Positions 1 to 10,687 of a stretch of DNA of 64,000 nt are shown one piece after another. The stretch covers positions 9,274,132-9,338,131 of the forward strand of contig OZ026604.1 in NCBI GenBank assembly GCA_964020085.1. Direction: 5' to 3'. Positions within the stretch are counted from its first letter, which is position 1. Every line of letters begins with the position of its first letter. This stretch comes from Micromussa lordhowensis (lineage: Eukaryota > Cnidaria > Anthozoa > Scleractinia > Lobophylliidae). Below the pieces are notes generated by a model that saw nothing but the letters and a program-made list of their open reading frames with translations, did no database searches and was not told the origin of the DNA. The position numbers and the translations under genes are program-made.

Positions 1-180
1 TCGTGTAAAGGTATTTATGGGTCGTATCTGTTCAACAGTATTGGACAAGGATGGAAGATGGGACACGATACAACCTTCAGATCATTTTATGATTTAGTTT
101 TACTGAAAAGTTTCGCGCGCGCCGTGAAGAATTTAAATTTGCACTGGAGGCGAAGCTATAGCAGATTTGAAGCTATAGCA

Positions 181-357
181 GATTTGCACGTTGTCGTCAT
201 TTGACTACAACTACCAGAACTCCTTTCGTTTTTTCTTTGTTATTTAAATTTTTATATTCCCAGTGGGGTTTAAATAACAACTGCCCTAATTAACATAAGA
301 AACAGAAAAAGTGAAGGATTCTGGTAGTTGTAGTCAAATGACGCCATCGTGCAAATC
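181..357. repeat. Inverted duplication (long hairpin) at the start of the hAT remnant
   Basis: The stretch from about 181 to 250 is the imperfect reverse complement of about 265 to 357. Shared blocks include TTTGACTACAACTACCAGAA at 200-219 and its complement near 320-340. An inner pair, GTTATTTAAA and TTTAAATAAC, lies close to the loop. The right arm is part of the transposase-like reading frame, so the left arm is an antisense copy of the start of that frame. This looks like a local template-switch inversion rather than transposon termini. Confidence 0.75.
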
Positions 358-895
358 GCCTATTGACTTGATGATGAACGCTATTGACCAGCGGTTTGAA
401 CAGCCAAGCTTTGATACGTATGCAAAAATGGAGTCCCTCTTAATTAAGAGCCTCAATTCGCAGGACAAATCCGAAGAGCTAAACTTTATGGAAAAACTGT
501 ACAACGATGATGTTAATATTTCAGTGTTAACCGGCCAGCTGGAAATTTTAGAAGTGCTGCTGAAGGATGGTGATTATTTTTGTTTTGACGACATCATGGT
601 AAAAATCAAAGAGCTACCCAACCCAGACGGGAAATGATAAAAGAAGTTATCACGTTATTTATGTAGGCTGATTCTCGAAATCCGGCAACCAGTGCAGCCG
701 GTGAAAGATCCTTTTCGGCTGCCTGGAGGCTAAAACATGGCTCCGTTCAAGGATAAACCAGGAACGTAGTAACCTGACAGTTTTAAACATACACAAAGAA
801 AGAACTGATAGGCTTTCCAACATTGACATCGCAAACGAATCAACCGTCCGCAACACAAACAGTTAGCGTAATTTTGGCACTTTTCAAGTATATGA
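311..895 (+). pseudogene. hAT-family transposase remnant (C-terminal part)
   Basis: An open frame of about 108 codons (311-637) is followed after two stops by a stretch that reads NPATSAAGERSFSA and then, one base out of frame, KTWLRS, NQERSNLTVLNIHKER and a short tail. This is the C-terminal dimerisation block of hAT transposases, whose hallmark is a TSA..ERSFS box followed by a region rich in RL..L.I....  The frame breaks in the AAAA run near 730-736. The upstream 108 codons resemble the poorly conserved spacer before the dimerisation block in ZMYM1-like hAT proteins. The catalytic part is absent, so this is a broken fragment. The hAT assignment is strong; the subfamily is a guess. Confidence 0.7.
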
Positions 896-957
896 TTGAT
901 GTACTGTAACTTTAATATCATTCACTTAATTATTTTCAGTTACCGTTTTCTTCAGAG

Positions 958-1112
958 CCGTGGAAATATTTTGAATGGATAATTAAACAATTATTGAACT
1001 CGGCTTCGCATGACATGAAGATATGAAGATCACCGAAGGTGTTATCCGCGTCAAGCCTTCGATCTGCATAATTCTTCATATTATTTTCAGCCTCGTCCGA
1101 TAATTGCTAATT
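958..1112. repeat. Decayed fold-back element, relative of the one at 27240-27420
   Basis: It begins TGGAAATATTTTGAATGGAT then ATTAAACAATTATTGAACTCGGCTTCG, closely matching the junction at 27242-27290. It holds the same arms (ATATGAAGA... and ...TCTTCATAT) and ends TCCGATAATTGCTAATTA. The arms are more diverged than at 27 kb, which suggests an older copy. Confidence 0.65.
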
Positions 1113-1194
1113 ATACAGCATTGAGTTCAAGGCAGCTCAAGCAAAATCGTTGGATTTCTGGCTTATTTATAGTAATTGACGGTTGATATCAGTA

Positions 1195-1230
1195 GTTGCT
1201 GCGGAGCGAGCGTAGCGAGCGAGCAGCAAC
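1195..1230. repeat. Short perfect-ended hairpin (GTTGCTGC ... GCAGCAAC)
   Basis: A 36-base GC-rich palindrome with the arms GTTGCTGC and GCAGCAAC and internal GAGCGAGCG repeats. It lies just upstream of the 22-bp tandem repeat. No function can be assigned. Confidence 0.6.
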
Positions 1231-1295
1231 ATAAACAGGATTTAAGAAGAATATATAAAAGGGAGTACGAATTCTCGAATTCATCCCTTTTTCCC

Positions 1296-1384
1296 AGAAT
1301 GCATTGCGCCTTTTTACCAGAATTCCTTGCGCCTTTTTACCAGAATTCATTGCGCCTTCTACCAGAATTCATTGCGCCTCGGCT
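1296..1384. repeat. Tandem repeat, about 22 bp x 4
   Basis: Four units of roughly CCAGAATTCATTGCGCCTTT follow each other with minor changes and one shortened unit. Open frames through this block only reflect the repeat and are not called as genes. Confidence 0.8.
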
Positions 1385-1392
1385 GCCCCTGA

Positions 1393-2665
1393 CAACGAAC
1401 AACAAGAGGTTGTGACACCGTTGTGCTGGCGTCCTTTTTCGCGTGGATTGCAGTTGAGAAAGGTTAGTGGTTATGGTTGGCTTTAATTTACCTGTAAAGA
1501 CTGTAAAGCGATGTGAGCGAAATCGTGCTGGCTTTCACTACCCTTGCTACTGTCGTTAATGCAGAATTATCTGGACGATTAATTGTCACTTCATAATTTA
1601 AAACTTAGTGCGTCAATTTCGTAGCAGTCTCGCCCCCTTGGTCAAATTATTAATGAAGGGAAATCGCCGGTACTTAAGCTTGTAGAATAATTAAAACAAA
1701 CGAGAACCGTAGAACACGCTAATTTATATCTGCTGCGATCAATTTGTTTCCATCCAAACATGAATTTAAGCTTTAAACTTCAGCATTTTCACGGACGCGT
1801 CCTCATCAGATCGAGTCTGTCACATTCGATTCTAGAGACACGTGCGTATCAGTTCAGAATTTAAAAAGTCAGCTTTCTACTCTTACAATTTCCACATCTT
1901 TCGTTTATTTGGATTTGGTAAGGAGGAGGTTGATGTGTATCAATTCATGTGCTTTTGTTATGATCACCATGCGTCATATGTATTAATGTGTCGTTGTTGT
2001 TTTCTTGCAGACAATGTGGAAACCTGCGCCACGAACAACACGAGGATGTCATACAGTCTTTTCGCGTGGATTCCACTGAAATTTTGTTTTGATTTACCTG
2101 TAAAACGATGTGCAGGAGATCGTGATTGACTTTCACAACTCTTGCTTTTGTTTTTAATGCAGTACGCGAAAGTTTGTAAAAATCTGAACGCCCGGGTCTG
2201 GACTATTAATTGTAACATCTTATTTTAAACTTAATATGTCATTTCTTAAATCAGATGAAGAGAAATCGTCGTTACTAAAACTTGTAGAATAATTAAAACA
2301 AACGGAAACTGTAGAACACGCTTATTTCATATATGCTACGATCAATTCCTTTTCATCCAAACATGAATTTAAACTTAAGTTTTAGCAGTTTCACAAATCC
2401 GGCGATCGACTAGCCTGCGACCGCAGACGTATTTCCGGCTGTCACTGGTGCCGCCAGCGGATACAAGCGACAGCCGGAAATAGTTCGCAGGCTATAGCGA
2501 TCGACGCATTTTCAATACTGTCAACACTCTAGACTTAATGCGTACAAGTACAGTGGAATTTCTGCTCCCACAATTTCCACATCTTTCAAATTTCATCTTC
2601 TCGATTTTCTAGTAAACTTGGGAGAGGTAGATGTGTATCATGTGTGTATGTGTACGTGCTTTATT
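1393..2665. repeat. Diverged tandem duplication (1393-1960 and 2012-2665)
   Basis: The two units share long matching blocks in the same order, including CTTGTAGAATAATTAAAACA, CCAAACATGAATTTAA, CACAATTTCCACATCTTTC-like text and GGTAGATGTGTATCA-like text. They differ by many substitutions and small indels, so the duplication is old. The second unit carries a small palindromic insertion (2411-2496) that the first lacks. No conserved reading frame is shared, so this is probably non-coding. It is not an LTR pair: no TG...CA ends and no internal retroelement genes. Confidence 0.7.
2402..2505. mobile_element. 86-bp palindromic mini-element with a 9-bp target duplication
   Basis: GCGATCGAC occurs at 2402-2410 and again at 2497-2505. 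Between them lies an 86-bp insert that starts TAGCCTGCGA and ends TCGCAGGCTATA, with inner arms TTTCCGGCTGTC and GACAGCCGGAAA. The paralogous unit at 1393-1960 lacks it. A 9-bp (or 8-bp) direct repeat points to a Mutator-like or hAT-like parent; the size and palindromic build make it a non-autonomous MITE. Confidence 0.75.
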
Positions 2666-3040
2666 GTCTCCATCCCTTGTCACGCCTCGCCATCGATTCG
2701 TCATGATGCATGAAGTTGATACATACAAGGACAGATTTTAAGTTACACACCACAAATTGACACGACTTTAAGAAATAAAGGTTAAAATGTAAGACTTGGA
2801 ACGTGCAGATAGATCAATGACTACGTAAAATATGTCATTATCAACAGAATGTGCCGCAGCATTACTATCTTTTAGATACCATTGTTATTTTGTACAATAG
2901 GGCGAAATCGGCAAACTTTCTCGGATGTAAGATCGGAGACATGCGCAGTCGATTCCGTTTTTGATATCCGGGGTTCTTGTGATCCGGGACAGTTCGTATT
3001 ATCCGGGACTCCTGTGAAGTGCCCGTCTTCTGAGTGCACG
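2666..3040. other. Stretch with no recognised gene
   Basis: AT-rich sequence without a convincing frame. Short CCGGG(A/G) motifs recur near 2968-3008 (ATCCGGGGTT, ATCCGGGACA, ATCCGGGACT). It probably holds the decayed upstream part of the OTU-like gene that begins to be readable at 3044, but nothing further can be supported. Confidence 0.5.
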
Positions 3041-3043
3041 TGA

Positions 3044-3159
3044 AAATTTGAAGCCCTTTTCCTTCGTCGTCGCTGCGGTCACTTAAGCTTCGTGAAGGAC
3101 AGTAAATTGACTTTAACTGGTTGTGGAAGTATTCATCAAGGTCATGAACGGTTTAGTGA
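3044..3159 (+). pseudogene. OTU-like protease gene, left fragment (interrupted by the 13.6-kb transposon)
   Basis: The frame from 3044 reads without a stop into CGSIHQGHERFS at 3122-3157 and stops dead at the transposon end. Joining position 3159 directly to 16738 continues the same frame as DDSRGRQ and then toward the IDEVLLNGDH block at 16829. The pattern 'GS.HQG..RF...SRG.Q' followed by an ID..L..GD block is what I know from large cnidarian OTU-like cysteine protease proteins, often linked to DUF6570 or Helitron proteins. The upstream part ends at an in-frame TGA (3041-3043), so even without the insertion the gene looks decayed. Confidence 0.6.
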
Positions 3160-3470
3160 CCCTTGCGAACTGAATTCCCAGTTTTCTGGGAATTCCTAGG
3201 ATTTCCTAGGAATTCCTAGGAATTCTTAAAAATTCCCAGTTATGCAAATAACCTCTGATTTGAAAAGCTTGGAATTACTGGGAATTTCTGGGAATCAAGG
3301 ATTCCACTTTTGTCAGAACTTGGAATTCCTAGGAATTCCTAGGAATTCTCAGCTAAACAAACTTCCCACAATTTAAGAAAGATGGAATTCTTGGGAATTT
3401 CTGTGAATTGAATTTGAGGCAATAAATAAATGCCCTGAAATCCACATAAATTCCAAGAAATTCTTAACAC
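3160..3470. repeat. Left terminal repeat and subterminal palindromic array
   Basis: After CCCTTGCGAA come repeated GGAATTCCTAGGAATTCC-type motifs, with CCTAGG three times at 3194-3220 and twice at 3327-3347. Variants such as TTCCCAGTTTTCTGGGAA and CTTGGAATTACTGGGAATTT fill the spaces. Both the whole unit and its core CCTAGG are self-complementary, which suits binding by a dimeric protein. Confidence 0.85.
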
Positions 3471-3976
3471 CTTAAATGTGAAGGATTTAATTAAAACAAG
3501 GAGTAATATCAGAGGCTTTGGTTTAATAGAAGTCAAGGTATGCTACACAAAATTTACCATAAGATATACCTACCTGTATGCATATGTTTATAACTTAAAG
3601 ATCATGCAATTTATTATTCAAACTAAGTTTTTAATAAATTTTTATATTAATATGCATTTTCGCCTGAAGCAGCAGTCAAATATGTTAAACAAAAAATTCC
3701 AATTACTGCAATCTACTCATATCTAACCCAGTTACAATCCTGAAAGTGTTCTTGGATTCCAAACTCATAAAACATTCATCAAGTTCCTTCAACTTCCACA
3801 TGTGTAACAAAATTACATTGTTATCTACACTTAAAGAACTTTTTTGTATTAAGGATATGATATGAGTTACTAATCTTTATTGCTGGTTACTTTGTTTTTG
3901 TGAGTGATTGCTGTTACTTGTTTCGCTGATGTTGTTCTTATGAAACATATTTTGAAACAGTTCCAATAGTTGTGGA
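3471..3976. other. AT-rich spacer downstream of the transposase gene
   Basis: Lies between the left array and the transposase stop codon. It holds the 3' flank of the minus-strand gene. On the minus strand, AATAAA-type signals (TTTATT on plus, for example 3889-3883 and 3609-3614) are possible polyadenylation signals. No other gene is visible. Confidence 0.4.
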
Positions 3977-6900
3977 TCATCCACACACTCCACGCACATT
4001 TGGCACACGGACAAGACAGAGGTGATCACTGTTCCCATCGAGAAATAACACCTTTTCCTTGATTTCTTCAATTCGTTTTACTTGAAACTCTGATCTGAAA
4101 ATATTTTTCAAGCGAGACTTGTTATTAGTAGTGGGAATTGTACCAACTGAGTTTTTTTATAACTTAATTTCTTAAATGTCCTAATTACTGTAAATGCTTG
4201 AATTAGCCCCCAGGGTGCTTGATTAATTTTTGTTAAGGCAAGAGGGGGGCACTTATTTGAAGGGGGGGGGGGGTACTTATTTCGTTTATCAATTTTTAGC
4301 CTCAAAATGACACTATCTTTATTTCTATTTAAAACCAAACTGCAACATAAAAATTCAAAAACCTTACAGAAAACTACTTTTTACTATTTCTATCAAGGAA
4401 ATGAGAAGAAAACCCGTGCGACTTTGGGGGTGGGGGGTGCTTATTTGAAGGGGGGCACTTATTACAAATTTTGAGCCTTAAGAGGGGCGCTAATTTGAAG
4501 CAGGGTGCATACACTGTATTTAAAGCTGGGTGCTAATTCGAGCATTCACCGTACTAGAGCTCCTAAAAATGTTAATTCTTTTTCTTTTTGCCACAAAATA
4601 CAAGTACTTCTTTTTTTTCTTTTTTTGTGCAAGTCACACTTCAGTAAAACAACTCTGAAGTTTACTTGTTGTTCCTCTCTGAGTCAGCTATCAACAAAAT
4701 TGTTTTATATCTTGTAAGTCTCATATAAAATTTTACTTGTCGTATAAAATGCCAATCTTTGGAAAAGTCAGTTCTGATGGTGACTTCAACTACTTTCATT
4801 ATAATTTCTAATACCCAATTTATTTATACCTTTCTTGCTTCATCCTTAATGTGTGATGACCAGCTTCACTAAAGAAGAATGGATTCTGGAGGTCCGGCTG
4901 TACTTCCTTAAAGACAGCCAATGTGGTACCGGACTGCGTATCCCACACAAAATACTCGACCTCTCCAACCTTGCCACATGCAAACAAGACAACATAGGCA
5001 TTTCGCTTCACCATTCTGGTATACTCCTTAGAGTAAAACACTTGTCCATTCTTGACAATTCGTAGCACTTTAACTTTGTTGCCTCCATTAACTTCCATGT
5101 CAATCTTCTCCACTAACTCCTCTGGTAGCCCTACCAGTTTCTTGGCCCCTCCAGCAATGCAGCAATTCTTTGCCTCCTTTAGATTTTTAACTCTAAAACA
5201 TAAATGAAAAAGAATTAAGAGGATTAACATACTTAGTACGCAGTGCTTTTTTTTAAGTATACAAGAAGTTGTCTCAGTGGTGTAAAAAAAGCTACTGATG
5301 ATGATAACAATGGCTACCACTATTACAAGAATTATATTACAAGATTACACAAGTACACTTGCATGTAACAGCAAAAGATCACTTACTCTCTTTTGGTGTT
5401 CAGCATTCTTTTGATAAAATCCTTAACTCCGCCATTTTCCAGCATATCTACCTCACATCTTAACCGACTCTGTGCATGAAGCATCCATATAACCTAGTAA
5501 CAAATTTAAAATTGCACATTAATAATTCGTTTCTCCAAATGGAGTTGGAAAAGTAAGTTATTAATTTATTTGATTTAAATTTATAACAGTTTAATTATAC
5601 AGCAGAACCTTATTAATACAGTCACAAGGGGGTCATGAAAATTTAGCTGTATTAACAGGGCACTAAAAGTACCTGTCTACAGACATTTCCTGTGCCATGT
5701 GTCAAGTCCATGATGGTTCCATTCATGTCCTCAAACCCAAAGGTGGACCAGGCCCACAGTGGACCCCATCCTTCGACATAGTCAGCTAGATGGGCACCAG
5801 TATTGTGAACGTTGAGACCACAACTGCCATCCCCTATAAATGTGGGAAAACACACTGTTTAGGTTTTATGCCCTTTTGTCTCACATTAGCCAATGGGTGA
5901 ATTCACCCCAAGAATATATTTAACAATAGCTTAGCTTTTTCTATTAACACAGAGGCATAACACTGTCAACCCATCAGGATGACCAATTTCTTAAAAATGC
6001 TGCTGAGTCAGAAACCAAATTTCTCTCTGTCAGGCAGCAATGCCACAAAAATAACTGATTTTCTGTTATTTCTTTTACAAACAAAGCCCCAGATATTCGA
6101 CAGTGGTCAAAGAATATTGTTTGACAGAGTGAAACGAGTCTGAGACAGTAACCTTGAAAAACCAACAACAACAACAACAAAGAATGGTGCAAAATTGGTA
6201 TCAAACATACAGTGTAATGGTTATGAAAGGAAATCAGGAATTGGATGTACATGTAGAGTTCAGACTGTTCAAGTTTTCCTACCGTACAAACATTGAAAAT
6301 CCCTGTAGAAAGTCTGCAGAAGATCACGAGCTCTTGCAAGCTGTACTGGTGTTATTCCATCACCAAGAAGAATGTATACCCCCTCTGCCAAATGTGCAAA
6401 GTGGCACAGGTACTGATCAGGAAGGTAACCAACTAAGCATGGGAGTGAATAGTACAGCAACCAAGACTGCAACTCTGAAGCTTAAAAAAAGTGTGTTGGT
6501 GCTTAATGTCACAGTACATCCCAGTATTAATTAATAAGGCTTATTTCACTGTTCCATTAAAGTACATACCTTTTAAGTTCTTGAAATGTTTCTCCATGTC
6601 TCTTGGTAGACGTGTCAGAAAGTCTGGGGGTCTCATCTTTAGGATACGCCTATTGACACCTTTAACCTGCAATTTATTCAGTGTTTGTCAAACCATACTT
6701 CTAAAACACAGTAAGTACATGTACATACACATGTATACATGTAATGACCAACAATTCTACAGGTAGTACATGTATATGAATCAAGTATTTTCACAAGAAA
6801 ACAGTTACATTGCCTTCTATCCCTTTCTGTCACACATGTATATGTATATTGCCAAGAGTTACAATATATAGTTATTTAACTCAAACAAATAAAACACTGA

Positions 6901-9900
6901 AATCTTAGCCAAGCTGTGACACTGTCTGTATGTTTGCTATAACCTGCAGTTATAATTCATTTAAACTACCTGTCCTCCAATGAAGTATGGCTTCTTGTGA
7001 TTAGTTGCTGAGAACCATTTGTAAAGAAGGGTCTTTGTAACTCCCAATAAGCAGCCATGCATATAGTCAGGAACCATACCTAGTACTATATCAAACCAGG
7101 GCATCATTGCAAGGCTAGTGACATCATAGACACCTAAAACCTAATAATCAGCAACAGTAATAAACACTGGTATCCAAAGAATAACAACAGCAATAGTTAA
7201 ATAAACAGATGACACGTAATTACAGGTAACTACTGTTTCAGAAACTACAGTATTTCCTTGCATATTTGTTAGAAAACAAGGATATGCACATGTTCTGGTG
7301 GTGTCTTTAAAATCAAGATTTAATGTATTGTCTTACAGATCACGCATTAATGTATCTCAACCATTTTAACCTTTTTATTCTCTCTGTGTCCTGAGAGACC
7401 ATTCCATAAAAATGTCTCATGGGTGCGCTTTGAGGCTGCTTCAGTGGGAGTCCGGAAAGGATAGCAGCGGGTATGGCCTTTTCCTTGTTTCACCACAATA
7501 CCAGGTTCTTCACAGGTAATACAACCGCATTCTCCATTATGCTGTGCCATGCAAGTGAGGTAGGCTTTACCCTGCAAATCAGTGGACCCCAGAATTACTG
7601 CAGCTTTAACAGTGATCGGAAACTCCTCACAATCTGGTTTCAACTGAAGACCTGCATGATAAATAACAACAAGGAATTGCAGAGCAGAATGGTATCATTG
7701 TTAAGGAAGCTTATAAAAATAGAGCACATACTGGGCTTTTAGCTTTGTGTGCAGGACTAACAAAGAGAGGGATCTAGATTTCATAATGTCAGCTTGTGTA
7801 TGTCTAAAAAAGTGTGTAAATTAGATAGAAAACTACAGTCACATGTCAATAATCCTGTTACAGTACAGGTATAATCATTTTTACCTTACCTTCATTGTAC
7901 AATTGAACCATCTCAGATGCGAAAGGTTCAAAGTAAACGTGAAATGGTGGTTTGCCTTTACCCTGCCAAATTCCCCACATTAACATATTCTGTTTGGAAA
8001 ACCTGATGTGGATCAGAAAGATACACAGACACCATGTTGATTTACATACACTCATTCTCTGTACATTCTGCAAATTAAACAACTGTTAAATTCTTTTCCA
8101 TGATTATTTTTATATCAGTCACCCCTACAGTGTAAGCGAGGCAACCCTAAGCCGAACATAGCATGGTCTTTACAAGTGCTTTAGGGAAAATCTGGGAATT
8201 ACGTGCTACAGTTTCACATTATGTCAAAAAAAGAACATTTGTAAGTGCCCAAAAATCTGTCTTGGTTGAAATCGGTATGATAATAAATGGGTCTATAATC
8301 CTCAATATTACCCACTAAAAATAGCTTACAGCTTAGGCAAAACTACAGGTAGGTTGTTGAAAAACATACTTTTCTGGTTGGGCTTTGGGTGTTTAAGCAT
8401 GCATACTACAATCATACATGCACTATGTAATTGTCCAAGGTCTTCCAAACTTTTACTTTGTTGCCCATAGTTATTGGGTGCTGGTTGTTTGTTTATTGGT
8501 ACTGTACTTGCAAACAGCAAACTAACCTTTCTGGTGATGGAAGCTCATTGATAGCCAAGAAAACTGGCCATAAAGAAACACTGGAGGATGAATACAGAGG
8601 TGCACCATCTGTATTGAAAATGAAGCTAATATTGAACCTGCTGTGTAGAAATTGGCCCTCTCTGCACAATGCCATGTAGTACTTGCCATCTAATATGTCT
8701 GTTATAATTGGCTGACCACGACATTTTATTCTCTCCTGGATGGTGGACCATATTTCTTTGCCTACAATTGATTTTGATACACGTAGCTCTGTAAGATGTC
8801 ACATCCAATATACAATACTAGTACAATGGATTAATTTCTTTTGAGCGAAAGCGTCCGTAGCGCTTTTCCTAAGTTTTGACTCAAACTTAAGAAAAGCGCT
8901 ACGGACGCTGAAACTGTAGAAAACATTGCTAAAGAAGTCATTAAAGTGTGCGTAATTGACGTAAAAATCATGTGGGTATCCAGGTGTCCGATTACAAAAA
9001 GTTCAAATCGGACACCTGTAATTGTACATGTACACCCATGTGATCGCGCGCCGATTATGTGACAAATAGGCATGCGGACAACCAATCATGATCGAGAATT
9101 TTGTTATAGATACGATTATTGTTTTAAATTTCTACTATCATTATTTACTTGTATAAGCATTTAAAACTTACGAAGCAAAAGATCTTTCAGTTGGTTCTTG
9201 ATGTTAACTGTAACAAAACTGTTTTTGTGCTCTTTTTTTCCCTGCTGAGATTCACTTCCTTTGTATCTAAGACTAGAAAAAAAATAGGCTCAGATTAGGA
9301 AAGAAAAAAGGTCAAATTAAACAATCAACAAAAAGCTAGGGTTCCACATGAAGAAAGGTTAACAGCAGATTCCTCATTTTTTCAACGCTCCTTTTCCACT
9401 TATTCAATACCTCTGAATGTAGATTAATTGTTCTCAAAACTTACCCTGTACAGGCTGCTGTGGAACAACGAAAGCTGTTTTCATCATCCAGGGGAAACAG
9501 CCTGAGACATACTTCGCAAATGTCATAAACATGTAACTCACATTGTCCGCACACCTCTTGAACTTTGCTGTAAGTAAGTGACTTGAAAGTTACACTTTCG
9601 GGACAAGTAACTTTAACCAAATCAATTAAGTCTTTGGCAGCTTCGTTTGTCATGCAGTGTCTTGAAACATAGGCCAAAACTGCCTGGCATGTTTTTTCAT
9701 GATCCGTGAACAACCTGGTTTCAACATCGACATGATCGTTATCATCCTGTTCATCTTCTTCTGATGTGTAACACTGAGCTTCCAATTCACTCTCATCAGA
9801 CTCGGAACTCAGTAAACAAGAATCTTGGCTGGAAGAAATTTCACTGCACTCACTGTCAGAGTCTCCACCAAGTCCACACGTTTCAATAGTTACCCTCGTG

Positions 9901-10461
9901 TCTTCGCTTTCATCGCCCCTTTCTAAGCTTGGGAACACTTCCGTCTGTGTGTTTCCATTAGAAGGCGAGGATTCAAAAGCGCCTCTGTAATCGCACATAG
10001 TCGCTTCTGGATCTTGTACAAATGTTTGAGACGCACTTGACTCTGTTGGTACCGCTGCTACGTCTACGACAGACTGAGGAATCGAGATGGCTGCGTTGGA
10101 ACGTGTTGCTGAACGCTTGTTACGATCAAACTTTGTTGATTTAGGTACCGGTACACTGGGATTATCCAGGTATCTCTTATACTTCCTGATGTGGTATCCT
10201 TCTGTTATAAAAGGGTAAAACACAATTCGAAATAACATTGATTTCAAAATTTTGATAAGACTAAATAAAGCTTGTGTTGTTCTCACCTTTGCCGTGAATA
10301 GAACTCAAGTGGGTTTCGAGTCTCTGTTTCCTCGACAACATTCGGCCGCAAATCGTGCATTTGTAGTACGTTCGATTCTTATCGATTATTTCTACATGGA
10401 GAGAGTTCACATCATTACATGTATTTATCTCATCGTCAGGACACGGATTCAAAGACGCCAT
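3977..10461 (-). CDS. CACTA/Transposase_21-like transposase, 13 exons, about 965 aa
   Basis: Predicted exons, 5' to 3' on the minus strand: 10461-10287, 10201-9445, 9272-9172, 8788-8527, 8002-7890, 7651-7371, 7140-6970, 6666-6570, 6474-6283, 5833-5673, 5493-5387, 5192-4830, 4094-3977. They total 2898 nt, all junction phases agree and no internal stop occurs. Domains in order: an N-terminal C2H2 zinc finger (C..C at about residues 36-39, H...H near 50-55), an acidic Ser/Asp/Glu-rich region (about 120-215), a CxxC cluster (about 285-310), then the RNase H-fold core with NTDG (D about 405, followed by the SLWPVF box), the GECGCITC zinc-knuckle-like insertion, VPDYMH (D about 588) and FEDMNG (E about 751). 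The spacing and boxes match animal EnSpm/CACTA proteins of the Transposase_21 type. Its C-terminal exon encodes a short conserved tail. The start is the first ATG upstream of the zinc finger. It probably cuts and pastes the enclosing element. Superfamily confidence is good; exact exon edges are predictions. Confidence 0.85.
4198..4551. mobile_element. MITE with TA target duplication (Tc1/mariner-like) in the last transposase intron
   Basis: The ends are CTGTAAATGCTTGAATTAG and CTAATTCGAGCATTCACCG, imperfect inverted repeats flanked by TA (4196-4197 and 4552-4553). The interior is G-rich on the plus strand, with GGGGGGCACTTATTTGAAG-type repeats and a run of G's at 4262-4273. It lies wholly within intron 12, so the transposase frame is unaffected. 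Confidence 0.7.
8838..9080. repeat. Two palindromes inside transposase intron 3
   Basis: The first, GCGTCCGTAGCGCTTTTC ... GAAAAGCGCTACGGACGC (about 8850-8909), is near perfect. The second has arms CAGGTGTCCGATT and AATCGGACACCTG (about 8980-9019). They may be one or two fold-back MITEs. I could not fix a target duplication. Confidence 0.6.
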
Positions 10462-10687
10462 TTCGGTCAGGATCGGTCACTCGGTCGTCAGTAGTCTCTT
10501 GAGACTGCAAACAGGCAAACCAGCGGATTTTCTTGACAAAGATCCACGTGATCATGCCCTGTGATCGGGAACAAAGAAAACTCAGTGACCCGTTGGTATT
10601 TGGCGCTCAACTTTGAATCGTTTCATCGGTCGATAACTCGTGCGTATAATTATTTCTTTTCTTGTGCTCAATTTTGCATTTCTAAAG
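10462..10687. promoter_or_regulatory. Shared 226-bp head-to-head promoter of the transposase and BEN genes
   Basis: The two start codons (10461 on minus, 10688 on plus) face away from each other with 226 bp between them, so one region must hold both promoters. It includes a CCACGTGATC E-box-like site (10544-10553), two further TGATC sites, and an AT-rich GTATAATTATTT stretch at 10643-10654 in a plausible place for plus-strand initiation. Start sites are not mapped. Confidence 0.6.

Noticed and set aside
1176..1486. Two overlapping small proteins
   Set aside because: The frames are produced by the 22-bp tandem repeat and carry no family signature.
1393..2665. LTR pair of a retrotransposon
   Set aside because: The units are adjacent, lack TG...CA ends and enclose no retroelement genes.
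4262..4273. Telomere-like or G-quadruplex regulatory tract
   Set aside because: It is a single G run inside a MITE whose other copies of the motif are variable; no periodic telomere repeat.
6154..6534. 126-codon plus-strand protein within the transposase gene
   Set aside because: It is antisense to transposase exon 9 and its flanking introns; the minus-strand exon has family motifs and matching splice phases.
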